From: Oceanihabitans iliipiscarium
GTDB taxonomy: Bacteria > Bacteroidota > Bacteroidia > Flavobacteriales > Flavobacteriaceae
Direction: 5' to 3'
DNA length: 64,000 nucleotides
Assembly (NCBI RefSeq): GCF_042686125.1
Contig: NZ_JBHUOV010000001.1
Location: 806,001 to 870,000, forward strand
Part shown: positions 16,898 to 24,914 of the stretch, piece by piece
How positions within the stretch are numbered: the stretch's first letter is position 1
Layout of the letters: every line of letters starts with the position of its first letter
The notes under the pieces: generated by a model
Seen by the model: only the letters and a program-made list of their open reading frames with translations
Databases searched by the model: none
What the model was told of the DNA's origin: nothing
Program-made: the position numbers and the translations under genes

Positions 16898-17227
16898 ATG
16901 AAAAACCAACAGAAGTTCACCTTTATAAAGACTGATAAAAAATTAATCAAATTAAATTTTGACGATATTTTGTTTGTAAAAGGATTAGGGAATTATGTCG
17001 AAATATTTATCAAAAACAACAAAAAGTATGTTTACTACAAGACTTTAAAAGTCCTTATTGATAAATTGCCTGACGAATTTATGAGAGTTCATAATTCAAA
17101 TATTGTGAATTTGAAAAATGTAGAATATATAGAAGATAATCATTTAATTATTGGCGAACATAAAATTACAATAGCAAAAAGCTATAAGGAATGTTTATTG
17201 AGCAGTATAGACAAATTGTTACTTTAA
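16898..17227 (+). CDS. Stand-alone LytTR DNA-binding regulator
   Basis: A 109-residue protein that is little more than one LytTR domain: FTFIKTDKKLIKLNFDDILFV, then GNYVEIF, RVHNSNIVNLKNVEYIE and a final IAKSYKECL recognition region. No receiver domain is present, so it is regulated by something other than phosphotransfer, or by expression level. I use ATG 16898 rather than an in-frame TTG 18 bases upstream. The gene precedes the SnoaL-like and GAF-AraC genes on the same strand. Confidence 0.87.
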   Translation: MKNQQKFTFIKTDKKLIKLNFDDILFVKGLGNYVEIFIKNNKKYVYYKTLKVLIDKLPDEFMRVHNSNIVNLKNVEYIEDNHLIIGEHKITIAKSYKECLLSSIDKLLL

Positions 17228-17321
17228 ATAATATAGCGGACTAATTACATAATAATATAAACGAACTAAATAACTTATTTTTTTAAATACACTAGTATGA
17301 GTTGCTTTGTAAAAAAAGATA

Positions 17322-17834
17322 ATGAAACATTTTTTTATTTACTTAATAACGGTCGTATTTATGACAACAGGGAATTTAAAGGCACAGAACAAACCATTTG
17401 AAAATGATGCAAAAACAATCGACGCTTTAATGAATGCAAGCTATGAGGTTGTTTCCGGTGAAAAAGGAGCAAAAAGACAATGGGAAAGAGATAATTATTT
17501 ACATCACCCAAAAGCAACATACTCCTTTTTTGACAAAGAAAAACAAGAACAAGTAACTATGACATTGCAGGAATTTCATAAAGAAACTGATGACATGGTT
17601 TTTGACACAGCCTTTTATGAAAGCGAAATCAATAGGGAGGTTAGAGTTTTTGGCAATATTGCACACGTTTGGAGTACTTACGAAACACGATTAGAAAAAG
17701 ACGGAAAAGTTGAAAGAAGAGGAATAAATAGCCTGCAATTAATTTTTAAAAATGATCGTTGGCATATCATGTCTTGGACATTTTTTGGAGAAACGGATAA
17801 CAATATAATCCCAAAAACATTTGATAAAAATTAA
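17322..17834 (+). CDS. Secreted SnoaL/NTF2-like protein
   Basis: A 170-residue protein with a signal peptide (about 1-22, ending LKAQ) and an NTF2-like cone fold: RQWERDNYLHHPKATYSFF, VFGNIAHVWSTYETRL and the C-terminal NSLQLIFKNDRWHIMSWTFF are typical of the DUF4440/SnoaL group. This fold appears in isomerases and in simple ligand-binding proteins; the catalytic role is not clear. It sits between two regulator genes with short gaps. Confidence 0.8.
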   Translation: MKHFFIYLITVVFMTTGNLKAQNKPFENDAKTIDALMNASYEVVSGEKGAKRQWERDNYLHHPKATYSFFDKEKQEQVTMTLQEFHKETDDMVFDTAFYESEINREVRVFGNIAHVWSTYETRLEKDGKVERRGINSLQLIFKNDRWHIMSWTFFGETDNNIIPKTFDKN

Positions 17835-17888
17835 ATAAACCGCAGAGTAGATTGTGCTTACTTCGCAAGAGTTGAATAATCACCAACA

Positions 17889-18767
17889 ATGAAAACCGCA
17901 TTTGAATTTATTAAATCATTAAACTATTTTTATAGTGGCATGTCGAGCGATATCGATGAAGAGGAAGTGTTATGGTATTTAGCTAGAAAAATTATTATGA
18001 CACTCAATTTTGTGGATTGTGTTATTTACAAGTATGAGAAAGAAAACAATATGCTCGTACAGTCAGCGGCTTTTGGTACTAAAAACCCTTACGATGATAT
18101 TATTTTTAATAGAATTGACATCCCAGTTGGTTCTGGAGTTGTAGGTCAAGTAGCCGAAACCTTAATTCCAGAAATTGTTTACGATACGACAACAGATTTA
18201 CGATATATAGTTGACGATAAGCAACGGTTTTCAGAAATATGTGTACCCATTACTATTCATGGAAAACTGTACGGTATTATTGATTGTGAACATCCAGATA
18301 AAGAATTTTTTAATCAGTTGCACTTACAATTACTGCTCTTAATTGCATCGTTATCTTCTCAAAAAATCAAAGAGGTTAGAAAGAACAGCAAGGTTTCAAA
18401 CTTGGATAACAAACTAAAGTATTTTGAAGATTTGGAAGGTATCATGAAACAGAAAAAACTCTATCGTGATGAGCAGTTAACGTCACTAAAATTAGCTGAT
18501 GAACTCGATATTTCTTCAGGGTATTTATCTAAAATAGTGAATGAAATTAGCGGTAAACCTATCATTGACTATATTAATGAATATCGCGTAAACGAAATCA
18601 AAGAACATATCATTTCCGAAGACTTTAAAAACTACACTTTATTATCAATTGGTCTTGAAGCTGGGTTTAATTCTAAAGCAAGTTTTTATAGAAACTTTAA
18701 AAAACTCACAGACATGTCGCCTTCAGAATATCATAAAAACTCAAAAAAACTTTATACGTTTAAATAA
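17889..18767 (+). CDS. GAF domain - AraC-type transcription regulator
   Basis: A 292-residue cytosolic regulator. Residues about 20-150 form a GAF sensor domain (VDCVIYKYEKENN, VGSGVVGQVAET, ICVPITIHGKLYGIIDCEH). Residues about 185-288 are an AraC-type double helix-turn-helix (LKLADELDISSGYLSKIVNE and LEAGFNSKASFYRNFKKLTDMSPSEY). This fusion is less common than GAF-kinase or cupin-AraC arrangements. The ligand is unknown. It is followed by the LRR/haemoglobin pair, which has its own promoter and could be a target. Confidence 0.88.
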   Translation: MKTAFEFIKSLNYFYSGMSSDIDEEEVLWYLARKIIMTLNFVDCVIYKYEKENNMLVQSAAFGTKNPYDDIIFNRIDIPVGSGVVGQVAETLIPEIVYDTTTDLRYIVDDKQRFSEICVPITIHGKLYGIIDCEHPDKEFFNQLHLQLLLLIASLSSQKIKEVRKNSKVSNLDNKLKYFEDLEGIMKQKKLYRDEQLTSLKLADELDISSGYLSKIVNEISGKPIIDYINEYRVNEIKEHIISEDFKNYTLLSIGLEAGFNSKASFYRNFKKLTDMSPSEYHKNSKKLYTFK

Positions 18768-18801
18768 GTCTCATTTGTTCAACAGATGATATCCTGAGAC
18801 C

Positions 18802-18829
18802 TTGAAAGATTAGTGACATTATACTTTTG
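18802..18829 (+). promoter_or_regulatory. Candidate promoter of the LRR-haemoglobin gene pair
   Basis: TTG at 18802-18804 and TACTTTTG at 18822-18829 are separated by 17 bases, fitting the Bacteroidota TTG / TAnnTTTG promoter. The start codon is 29 bases further on. Confidence 0.55.
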
Positions 18830-18858
18830 AATCATTAAACCGATTTAATTTTTATGTC

Positions 18859-21060
18859 ATGAAAAAAACTTATTTACTAAAACTATTTGTCCTATTGTTT
18901 ACTTCAAATTTTAGCTATGCTCAATTTACAGCTATACCAGATGCAAATTTTGAACAAGCGCTTGTTGACCTTGGTATAGATGATGTTATGGATGGTCAAG
19001 TATTTTTAATTAACACCTATTCAGTAACAACATTAGATGTTGCTAATAAAGAAATTACCAACCTTACAGGAATTAATGCTTTTTACAGTTTAGAGTATTT
19101 AGATATCTCTCATAACAATCTTACAACTGTTGATTTATCTTCCTTACCAAATTTACAAACGCTGCGTGCTACAAATATGAATTTAGAGTCTTTAGATGTT
19201 AGTGCCAACACCAATTTAACTGAACTATTTTGCTATACAAATGACATTACTAATTTAGTACTCTCTAGTTCATTAGTTTATTTAAATGCTAGTTATAATG
19301 ATTTAACTACTATAGATTTGAGCCCATGCGCCTTACTCGAAGATGTTCAAATTGGCTTTAACAATCTCGAAGTTATTGATGTTTCACAGAACCCTTTATT
19401 ACTTTTATTAACAGCATCCAATAATACGATAACATCTGTCGATATATCAAACAACTTAGGACTTGAAAATTTGAGGCTACAACATAACCCTTTAGTAAAC
19501 ATTGACCCAAGTGCTAATAGCAATCTCAAAGTTTTAAGGCTTGGCAATACAGCCATAACTGACTTAGATGTGACAAATAATTCGCAGTTAAGCACACTCT
19601 ATATTCCTAATAATCCACAGTTTACGTCATCTCTAGATGTGAGCCAAAACACATTACTCACGGATTTTTATGCTACAGGTACACCTCTATCGTGTGTACA
19701 AGTTGAAAATTTAACAAATGCTTTAAACAATGTGGATATCTATCAGTGGTGGGAGATTGATGAGATGTCAACGTACTCAGATGATTGTTTTGATACAATA
19801 GCCATACCAGACCCTAACTTTGAGCAAGCTTTAATAGACCAAGGTTTCGATGATGTTATTGATGGTATGGTCTTTAGATATATCATACATGAGGTTACAC
19901 ATCTATTCCTTACTAATTATAATATAGACGATTTAACTGGTATTGAAGCTTTTAAAAGTTTAAATTTTTTACAAGCGTCTGGTAACAATCTTACAAGTAT
20001 TGATCTTTCTCAGAATATAGATTTGATAGTTTTAAATCTAGACAACAATCAATTACAAACATTAGATATTTCAGAAAACGCAGAGCTTGAAGAGCTAAGA
20101 TGTGCTAATAACAATCTCACAACTTTAGATGTATCGGCAAATACGAGCCTTGAGTTATTGCTATGTCATTCCAACGCTATAACAGAGTTGGTAGTGCCAT
20201 CGAGTATTGTAGAAATATTTGGTTATGATAATCAATTAGACAATCTAGATATAGAACACTGTATAGACTTAGAATTTCTTGCTTTAAGTAATAATATGTT
20301 AACCCAATTGGATTTACAAAACAACGTCAATTTAGAAATCTTATTTTTAGAGAATAATTTATTGAACGAATTAGATGTTTCAAACAATATTAATCTTTTA
20401 AGTTTAAATGCTTCGTACAACTCAATATCTGAAATATTTCTTGAAAACTGTTTGCTGTTAGAAGAATTACGATTTTACAACAGTACACTCGAAGCCATTG
20501 ATGTTTCAAATAATACAAACTTAGAGATGCTGCATGTAAGCTCAAATAATCTCGCTACGATTGATGTATCTCAAAATGTAGCCTTACAATATTTTTTGGC
20601 TCAACTCAATCCTAATTTAGGCGAGGAATTAGACCTATCGAATAATCCTACTCTAACCACTGTAAATCTAACAGATACGAATGTATCTTGTATAAAAGTT
20701 ACAGATGAAGTAGCTGCGACAAATAATGAAGGTCTCTATACATATTGGTTAATTCCTGATTCTGCTATGTATACGGAAACCACTTGTGATGTATTAAGTG
20801 TAGAACACGTTATAGCTGATGCTGATATGGCTATTTTCCCGAATCCAGCATCAGATTACTTAAATATCACGATTTCAAATAGTGCTTATTCAGAGTCTAT
20901 ATCTAGAATACAAATTATAGAAATCACAGGCAAAATTGTATTCAATGCCAATAACTTTATAGAACGTATTAATTTACAATCGATGGCACAAGGTCTGTAT
21001 ATCTTACAAATACAGTCCTCTCGATATGCGACTGAAACAAGAAAAATTATAATCAAATAA
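18859..21060 (+). CDS. Leucine-rich repeat protein with T9SS type-A sorting domain
   Basis: A 733-residue secreted protein. After the signal peptide (ending SYAQ) come two similar halves, each opening with IPDxNFEQALxDxGxDD and continuing with about a dozen bacterial leucine-rich repeats (pattern LxxLDVSxNxxL). The second half begins near residue 314. The last 75 residues are a T9SS C-terminal domain (MAIFPNPASDYLNI, IQIIEITGK, GLYILQIQ, RKIIIK). It is a probable surface adhesin or binding protein. A truncated haemoglobin gene follows only 11 bases downstream. Confidence 0.92.
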   Translation: MKKTYLLKLFVLLFTSNFSYAQFTAIPDANFEQALVDLGIDDVMDGQVFLINTYSVTTLDVANKEITNLTGINAFYSLEYLDISHNNLTTVDLSSLPNLQTLRATNMNLESLDVSANTNLTELFCYTNDITNLVLSSSLVYLNASYNDLTTIDLSPCALLEDVQIGFNNLEVIDVSQNPLLLLLTASNNTITSVDISNNLGLENLRLQHNPLVNIDPSANSNLKVLRLGNTAITDLDVTNNSQLSTLYIPNNPQFTSSLDVSQNTLLTDFYATGTPLSCVQVENLTNALNNVDIYQWWEIDEMSTYSDDCFDTIAIPDPNFEQALIDQGFDDVIDGMVFRYIIHEVTHLFLTNYNIDDLTGIEAFKSLNFLQASGNNLTSIDLSQNIDLIVLNLDNNQLQTLDISENAELEELRCANNNLTTLDVSANTSLELLLCHSNAITELVVPSSIVEIFGYDNQLDNLDIEHCIDLEFLALSNNMLTQLDLQNNVNLEILFLENNLLNELDVSNNINLLSLNASYNSISEIFLENCLLLEELRFYNSTLEAIDVSNNTNLEMLHVSSNNLATIDVSQNVALQYFLAQLNPNLGEELDLSNNPTLTTVNLTDTNVSCIKVTDEVAATNNEGLYTYWLIPDSAMYTETTCDVLSVEHVIADADMAIFPNPASDYLNITISNSAYSESISRIQIIEITGKIVFNANNFIERINLQSMAQGLYILQIQSSRYATETRKIIIK

Positions 21061-21071
21061 ATCCTATAAAC

Positions 21072-21443
21072 ATGACAACACATCAATCTTTATTACATCG
21101 ATTAGGCGGAGAAGACGCTGTAAATGCAGCAGTTGATTTATTTTATAAAAAAGTCTTAGCAGATGATATAATTAACTCTTATTTTAAACATACTAATATG
21201 CAATCTCAAGCTGTCAAGCAAAAGATGTTTTTGTCACATGTTTTTGGAGGAAAAGATACTTACAACGGGAAATCTCTTAGACAAGCCCACAAGTATATGA
21301 AACTTGAAAACAAACACTTTGAGGCAGTTGCAAAACATTTACTTGCAACTTTGCATGAGCTTAAAGTAAATTCAGATGTGATAGCAGAAGTTGCGTTAAC
21401 GGTTTATAAATCTAAAGATGATGTTTTAAACATTAAAACTTAA
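21072..21443 (+). CDS. Group 1 truncated haemoglobin
   Basis: A 123-residue globin of the 2-over-2 truncated family. LLHRLGGEDAVNAAVDLFYKKVLAD is the typical N-terminal block, GKSLRQAHKYM lies in the E-F region and His82 (LENKHFEAVAKHL) is the expected proximal haem ligand. Group 1 members bind oxygen or NO and often detoxify NO. No signal peptide, so cytosolic. It is 11 bases after the T9SS LRR gene and probably shares its transcript, an unexpected pairing. Confidence 0.92.
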   Translation: MTTHQSLLHRLGGEDAVNAAVDLFYKKVLADDIINSYFKHTNMQSQAVKQKMFLSHVFGGKDTYNGKSLRQAHKYMKLENKHFEAVAKHLLATLHELKVNSDVIAEVALTVYKSKDDVLNIKT

Positions 21444-21617
21444 GAAATATAGACATAGTAATTTAAGGGTTAATCCTGTCTAATTTGCTCTATGATGTGT
21501 TTTCATTTTTTAAGTCCATAGATTCCTCAATTTTAATTGAAATATAAATTTTTAGTACTACTTATGTCGCCAGAATATTTGGCTCTAGCGTTTAGCAAAT
21601 AATGATAAAAAATAAAA

Positions 21618-23384
21618 TTAATTCGTCTTTAAAAACTTCATAGTTTTATAGGCGTTGTTTGACTTTATTCGTAAAAAATAAAATCCATTAGCTAAATTCT
21701 CAGTCGTTATTGATTGCTCTGAGGTAAAGTTTTTAAGGTCTTTGACCACCTGTCCTTGTGGAGTTATAATTTGTAATTGATATGTTTTGTTTTCTAAACC
21801 TTTAATATTAAAGTTATTTTTAACAGGGTTTGGATATAGTAAAATTTTGCTATCTACAAACTCATCAACACTTAAAGGTTGTGTATAATTAATATCTAAA
21901 AAAGGTTTTGCGTTATTCATATATTCTGCTAGTCCTACCGTTTCAAAATCTGCATCTACTGTAGCGTTTCCTGTATTGAAATCTATATAGTCTGCGTTGG
22001 CATTCGTGTTTGGAAATGAAATTCTAAATTGTGTATTTCCAGTAAGGTTTAGGGCTGCCATTCCAGCAGCATTTAAATCTATACGCATTGCATAATCGTT
22101 TGCAGAAACAGTGCCATGAAAACAGCCTGCATCGGTTGCGTCTGCACTTTCAGTAAAGTCAGAATTTTCTATAGTTAAGCTTCCAAAGCTTCCGTTTTTT
22201 ACATCAATTTGAGGCGCGCCTAATGCTCCAGAAGTAAAAGGATTGGTAAGGTTGGCGTTATTTCTAATTAAGTATAAGCTTACTTTATCGATTGTTACAT
22301 CGTCTGGAAGAGAACTCGTATCAAAACTTAATATGCCTTTGTAGCTGTTAGTCCCATCATCACCAATACGGACTTCATTCGTGCCTAATGTTGAGCCATT
22401 TGTCCAGCCATCTTCTGTGCCTCCAGTAGAAAAAATAGTTGCATCAACATCATCCCTGATTTTTGGCATGAAATAGTTTAGGGTTTGATGTATAATTTTA
22501 TTCTCATAAGCGTCTGCACTTAGATGTATAGGGTCAAAAATATTTCTAAAATTTGCGCGTAAACTAGGTAGGTTTAAATTACCACCATAAAAGGTTGCTG
22601 AAAAAGGAGCCGTTGCTTCTGGTAGAGGAAGTGTTCCAGGTGCGTTCACGCCATCGCCATAATAGTAATGTGAGAGGCCAATGGCGTTATCAAATGCCAG
22701 ATTAGGTTCTAAATCTAGCCATGAAATACGTTCTTCTTCAACAGTAATCATCATTTGGTTTAATTCTGCATCTGTAATTAAATCATTTGTGGCGTCTCTA
22801 CTTAAATCATCTCGTAGCGGACAAGCAAAAAGAAAGCATAAAGTAGTATTAAAGTTAGGATAATCGTAGCTTGAAATTAATATTTCTACATCTGGATGTA
22901 CAGCTAAAATGCTATCAATAATTACAAAGGTATTATCTCTAATGGTTGCAAATAAAGCAGCTTCAGAGCCTGGTGTGTCTAGATCCATGTCTTTATACCA
23001 TCCTCCACCAGATTTGGCTGCTAAAATATCATTTCCGCCAATACTTAATATAACCGTTTCAATAGTTGGGTTATTGGTTATTTCATTAATTACATTATCA
23101 ACCCAAGGGTAATTTTCAGTGTCTGCCCATTCATTTGCTTCCGAACCACTAATAGCATATTCGCTACCTGTATAACCAGGTCCTGGATTAGCACCTAACG
23201 ATGGTCCAAGTAAGTCAAAATCTGCATGTCCGAATTTATCGAAAATAACATTGTGGGTTTCGTCGTCAGACATGTATTGTGCCCAAGAATCGCCAGCAAT
23301 TAGTACTTTGGGTTCTGGCGCACAAGTTTGTGCATAAAATAGGGTGCAGAAAAAGCTAAAAAAAAAGGTGTAAAGTAATTTCAA
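21618..23384 (-). CDS. SGNH/GDSL hydrolase with accessory domain and T9SS sorting domain
   Basis: A 588-residue secreted esterase-type enzyme. GDS (Ser33) in LIAGDSWAQYM is the nucleophile block, SIGGND (Asn118) the third block and DPIHLSADAY the Asp-His block. Residues about 310-500 form a beta domain with GILSFDTSSLP and a long strand set, similar in style to DNRLRE/CBM96 carbohydrate-binding domains. The last 75 residues are a T9SS domain (ILLYPNPVKNNF, LQIITPQGQVV, GFYFLRIKS). The start must be TTG at 23384, because an in-frame stop lies four codons upstream and no ATG precedes the signal peptide. Likely a deacetylase or esterase on an extracellular glycan. Confidence 0.87.
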   Translation of the reverse strand: MKLLYTFFFSFFCTLFYAQTCAPEPKVLIAGDSWAQYMSDDETHNVIFDKFGHADFDLLGPSLGANPGPGYTGSEYAISGSEANEWADTENYPWVDNVINEITNNPTIETVILSIGGNDILAAKSGGGWYKDMDLDTPGSEAALFATIRDNTFVIIDSILAVHPDVEILISSYDYPNFNTTLCFLFACPLRDDLSRDATNDLITDAELNQMMITVEEERISWLDLEPNLAFDNAIGLSHYYYGDGVNAPGTLPLPEATAPFSATFYGGNLNLPSLRANFRNIFDPIHLSADAYENKIIHQTLNYFMPKIRDDVDATIFSTGGTEDGWTNGSTLGTNEVRIGDDGTNSYKGILSFDTSSLPDDVTIDKVSLYLIRNNANLTNPFTSGALGAPQIDVKNGSFGSLTIENSDFTESADATDAGCFHGTVSANDYAMRIDLNAAGMAALNLTGNTQFRISFPNTNANADYIDFNTGNATVDADFETVGLAEYMNNAKPFLDINYTQPLSVDEFVDSKILLYPNPVKNNFNIKGLENKTYQLQIITPQGQVVKDLKNFTSEQSITTENLANGFYFLRIKSNNAYKTMKFLKTN

Positions 23385-23423
23385 AATAGTGTGAATTTAA
23401 GGTTAGTTCTTAGTTGATATTCA

Positions 23424-23431
23424 CAAATATA
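23424..23431 (-). promoter_or_regulatory. Candidate -7 element of the SGNH hydrolase gene
   Basis: TATATTTG on the minus strand, 39 bases before the TTG start. It lies between the hydrolase and the pepP stop, so the two genes may be transcribed separately. Confidence 0.45.
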
Positions 23432-23452
23432 GCGAAATTAAATGGCGAATGT

Positions 23453-24742
23453 TTAGTTCATCAAATCTTCAATTTCTTCGGCTTCAATAGGAATGTTATG
23501 CATTAAGTTAAAAGGCTCTCCATTAGCTTGAATAACCACATCGTCTTCTAGTCTAATACCAAAACCTTCATCAGGAATATAAATACCAGGCTCGACTGTA
23601 AAGACCATATTAGCCTGCATTGGCTCGTGTAATAATCCGTAGTCATGTGTATCTAATCCCATATGATGACTTGTGCCATGCATAAAATATTTTTTATAAG
23701 CTGGCCAATCGGGGTTTTCATTTTGAACATCAGCTTTATCAATGAGTCCTAAACCTAGTAACTCATTAGTCATAAGTTTGCCAACTTCAATATGATACTC
23801 TGCCCAAAGTGCACCTGGAACTAACAGCTTTGTTGCTTCATCTTTGACACGTTTTACAGCATCATAAACCTCACGTTGACGTTTGGAGAATTTCCCAGAA
23901 ACCGGAATAGTTCGACTCATATCACTAGAATAGTTGGCATATTCAGCGCCTACATCTAGTAAAATTAAATCACCAGATTTACATTGCTGATTGTTCTCTA
24001 TGTAGTGTAATACATTGGCATTATTTCCAGAAGCTACTATGGGTGTATATGCAAATCCTTTAGAGCGATTATTTAGAAATTCATGCATAAACTCAGCTTC
24101 AATATTAAATTCCCAAACATCAGGTTTTACAAAGTTTAAAATACGTCTGAAGCCTTTTTCAGTAATATCACAAGCAGTTTGAATTAAATCTAATTCTATT
24201 TGATCTTTTACTGAGCGTAAACGTTGTAAAATAGGGTTGCTCTTCGCAACAGTATGCGCAGGATATTTTTCTTTTAACCATTTGGTGAAACGATCTTCTC
24301 TAGTTTCGGTTTCAACTGAAGCTCTATAATGTTCATTGGTGTTTATATAAATAGTTTCGTTAAGTGTCATTAATTCAAACAACACTTTTTCAAGATCTTG
24401 AAGCCAATACACGGTCTTAATTCCACTCGTTTTTAAGGCGGCTTCTTTGGTTAATTTTTCACCTTCCCAAACTGCAATATGCTCATTGGTTTCTTTTAGA
24501 AATAGAATTTCGCGATGTTTAGGATTGGGACAATCTGGAAATAAAATCAATATACTTTCTTCTTGATCGACACCACTTAAATAAAAGATATCTCTATGTT
24601 GCGCAAAAGGCAAAGTACTGTCTGCGCTTACAGGATAAATATCATTTGAATTGAATACAGCTAAGCTTTTAGGCTTCATCTGTGCTGTAAAGTTTTTTCT
24701 GTTTTTTATAAAAAGCGAAGAATCTATTAGGTGATATTTCAT
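23453..24742 (-). CDS. pepP: Xaa-Pro aminopeptidase P
   Basis: Metallopeptidase (family M24B) that removes an N-terminal residue preceding proline. The 429-residue protein has the N-terminal creatinase-like domain and the pita-bread catalytic domain with the metal ligands in LLDVGAEYANYSSDMSRT, HGTSHHMGLDTHD, FTVEPGIYIP and GIRLEDDV. No signal peptide, so cytosolic. Length matches PepP. A -7 element at 24770 drives it. Confidence 0.95.
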   Translation of the reverse strand: MKYHLIDSSLFIKNRKNFTAQMKPKSLAVFNSNDIYPVSADSTLPFAQHRDIFYLSGVDQEESILILFPDCPNPKHREILFLKETNEHIAVWEGEKLTKEAALKTSGIKTVYWLQDLEKVLFELMTLNETIYINTNEHYRASVETETREDRFTKWLKEKYPAHTVAKSNPILQRLRSVKDQIELDLIQTACDITEKGFRRILNFVKPDVWEFNIEAEFMHEFLNNRSKGFAYTPIVASGNNANVLHYIENNQQCKSGDLILLDVGAEYANYSSDMSRTIPVSGKFSKRQREVYDAVKRVKDEATKLLVPGALWAEYHIEVGKLMTNELLGLGLIDKADVQNENPDWPAYKKYFMHGTSHHMGLDTHDYGLLHEPMQANMVFTVEPGIYIPDEGFGIRLEDDVVIQANGEPFNLMHNIPIEAEEIEDLMN

Positions 24743-24769
24743 TGTTGACTATTATATTATGGAATTCAT

Positions 24770-24777
24770 CAAAAATA
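24770..24777 (-). promoter_or_regulatory. Candidate -7 element of pepP
   Basis: TATTTTTG on the minus strand, 27 bases upstream of the pepP ATG. Next to it, 24780-24788 and 24810-24818 form a perfect 9-base inverted repeat (AACTTTAAG/CTTAAAGTT) that overlaps the region where a regulator of pepP could bind. Confidence 0.4.
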
Positions 24778-24914
24778 AGAACTTTAAGATTGAAATAATA
24801 AAAAAGAAGCTTAAAGTTTTGACGTCGTGATCTCGAGATTCAATCTTTGTTGATTCAAGCTTTGAGACTATCTCTAGATTATTTACCTTCATAACTTTAA
24901 ACATCAAACTTATC

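Noticed and set aside
16727..16909. 60-residue minus-strand frame between the fasciclin and LytTR genes
   Set aside because: It has no recognisable domain, overlaps the LytTR start and crosses a probable regulatory region.
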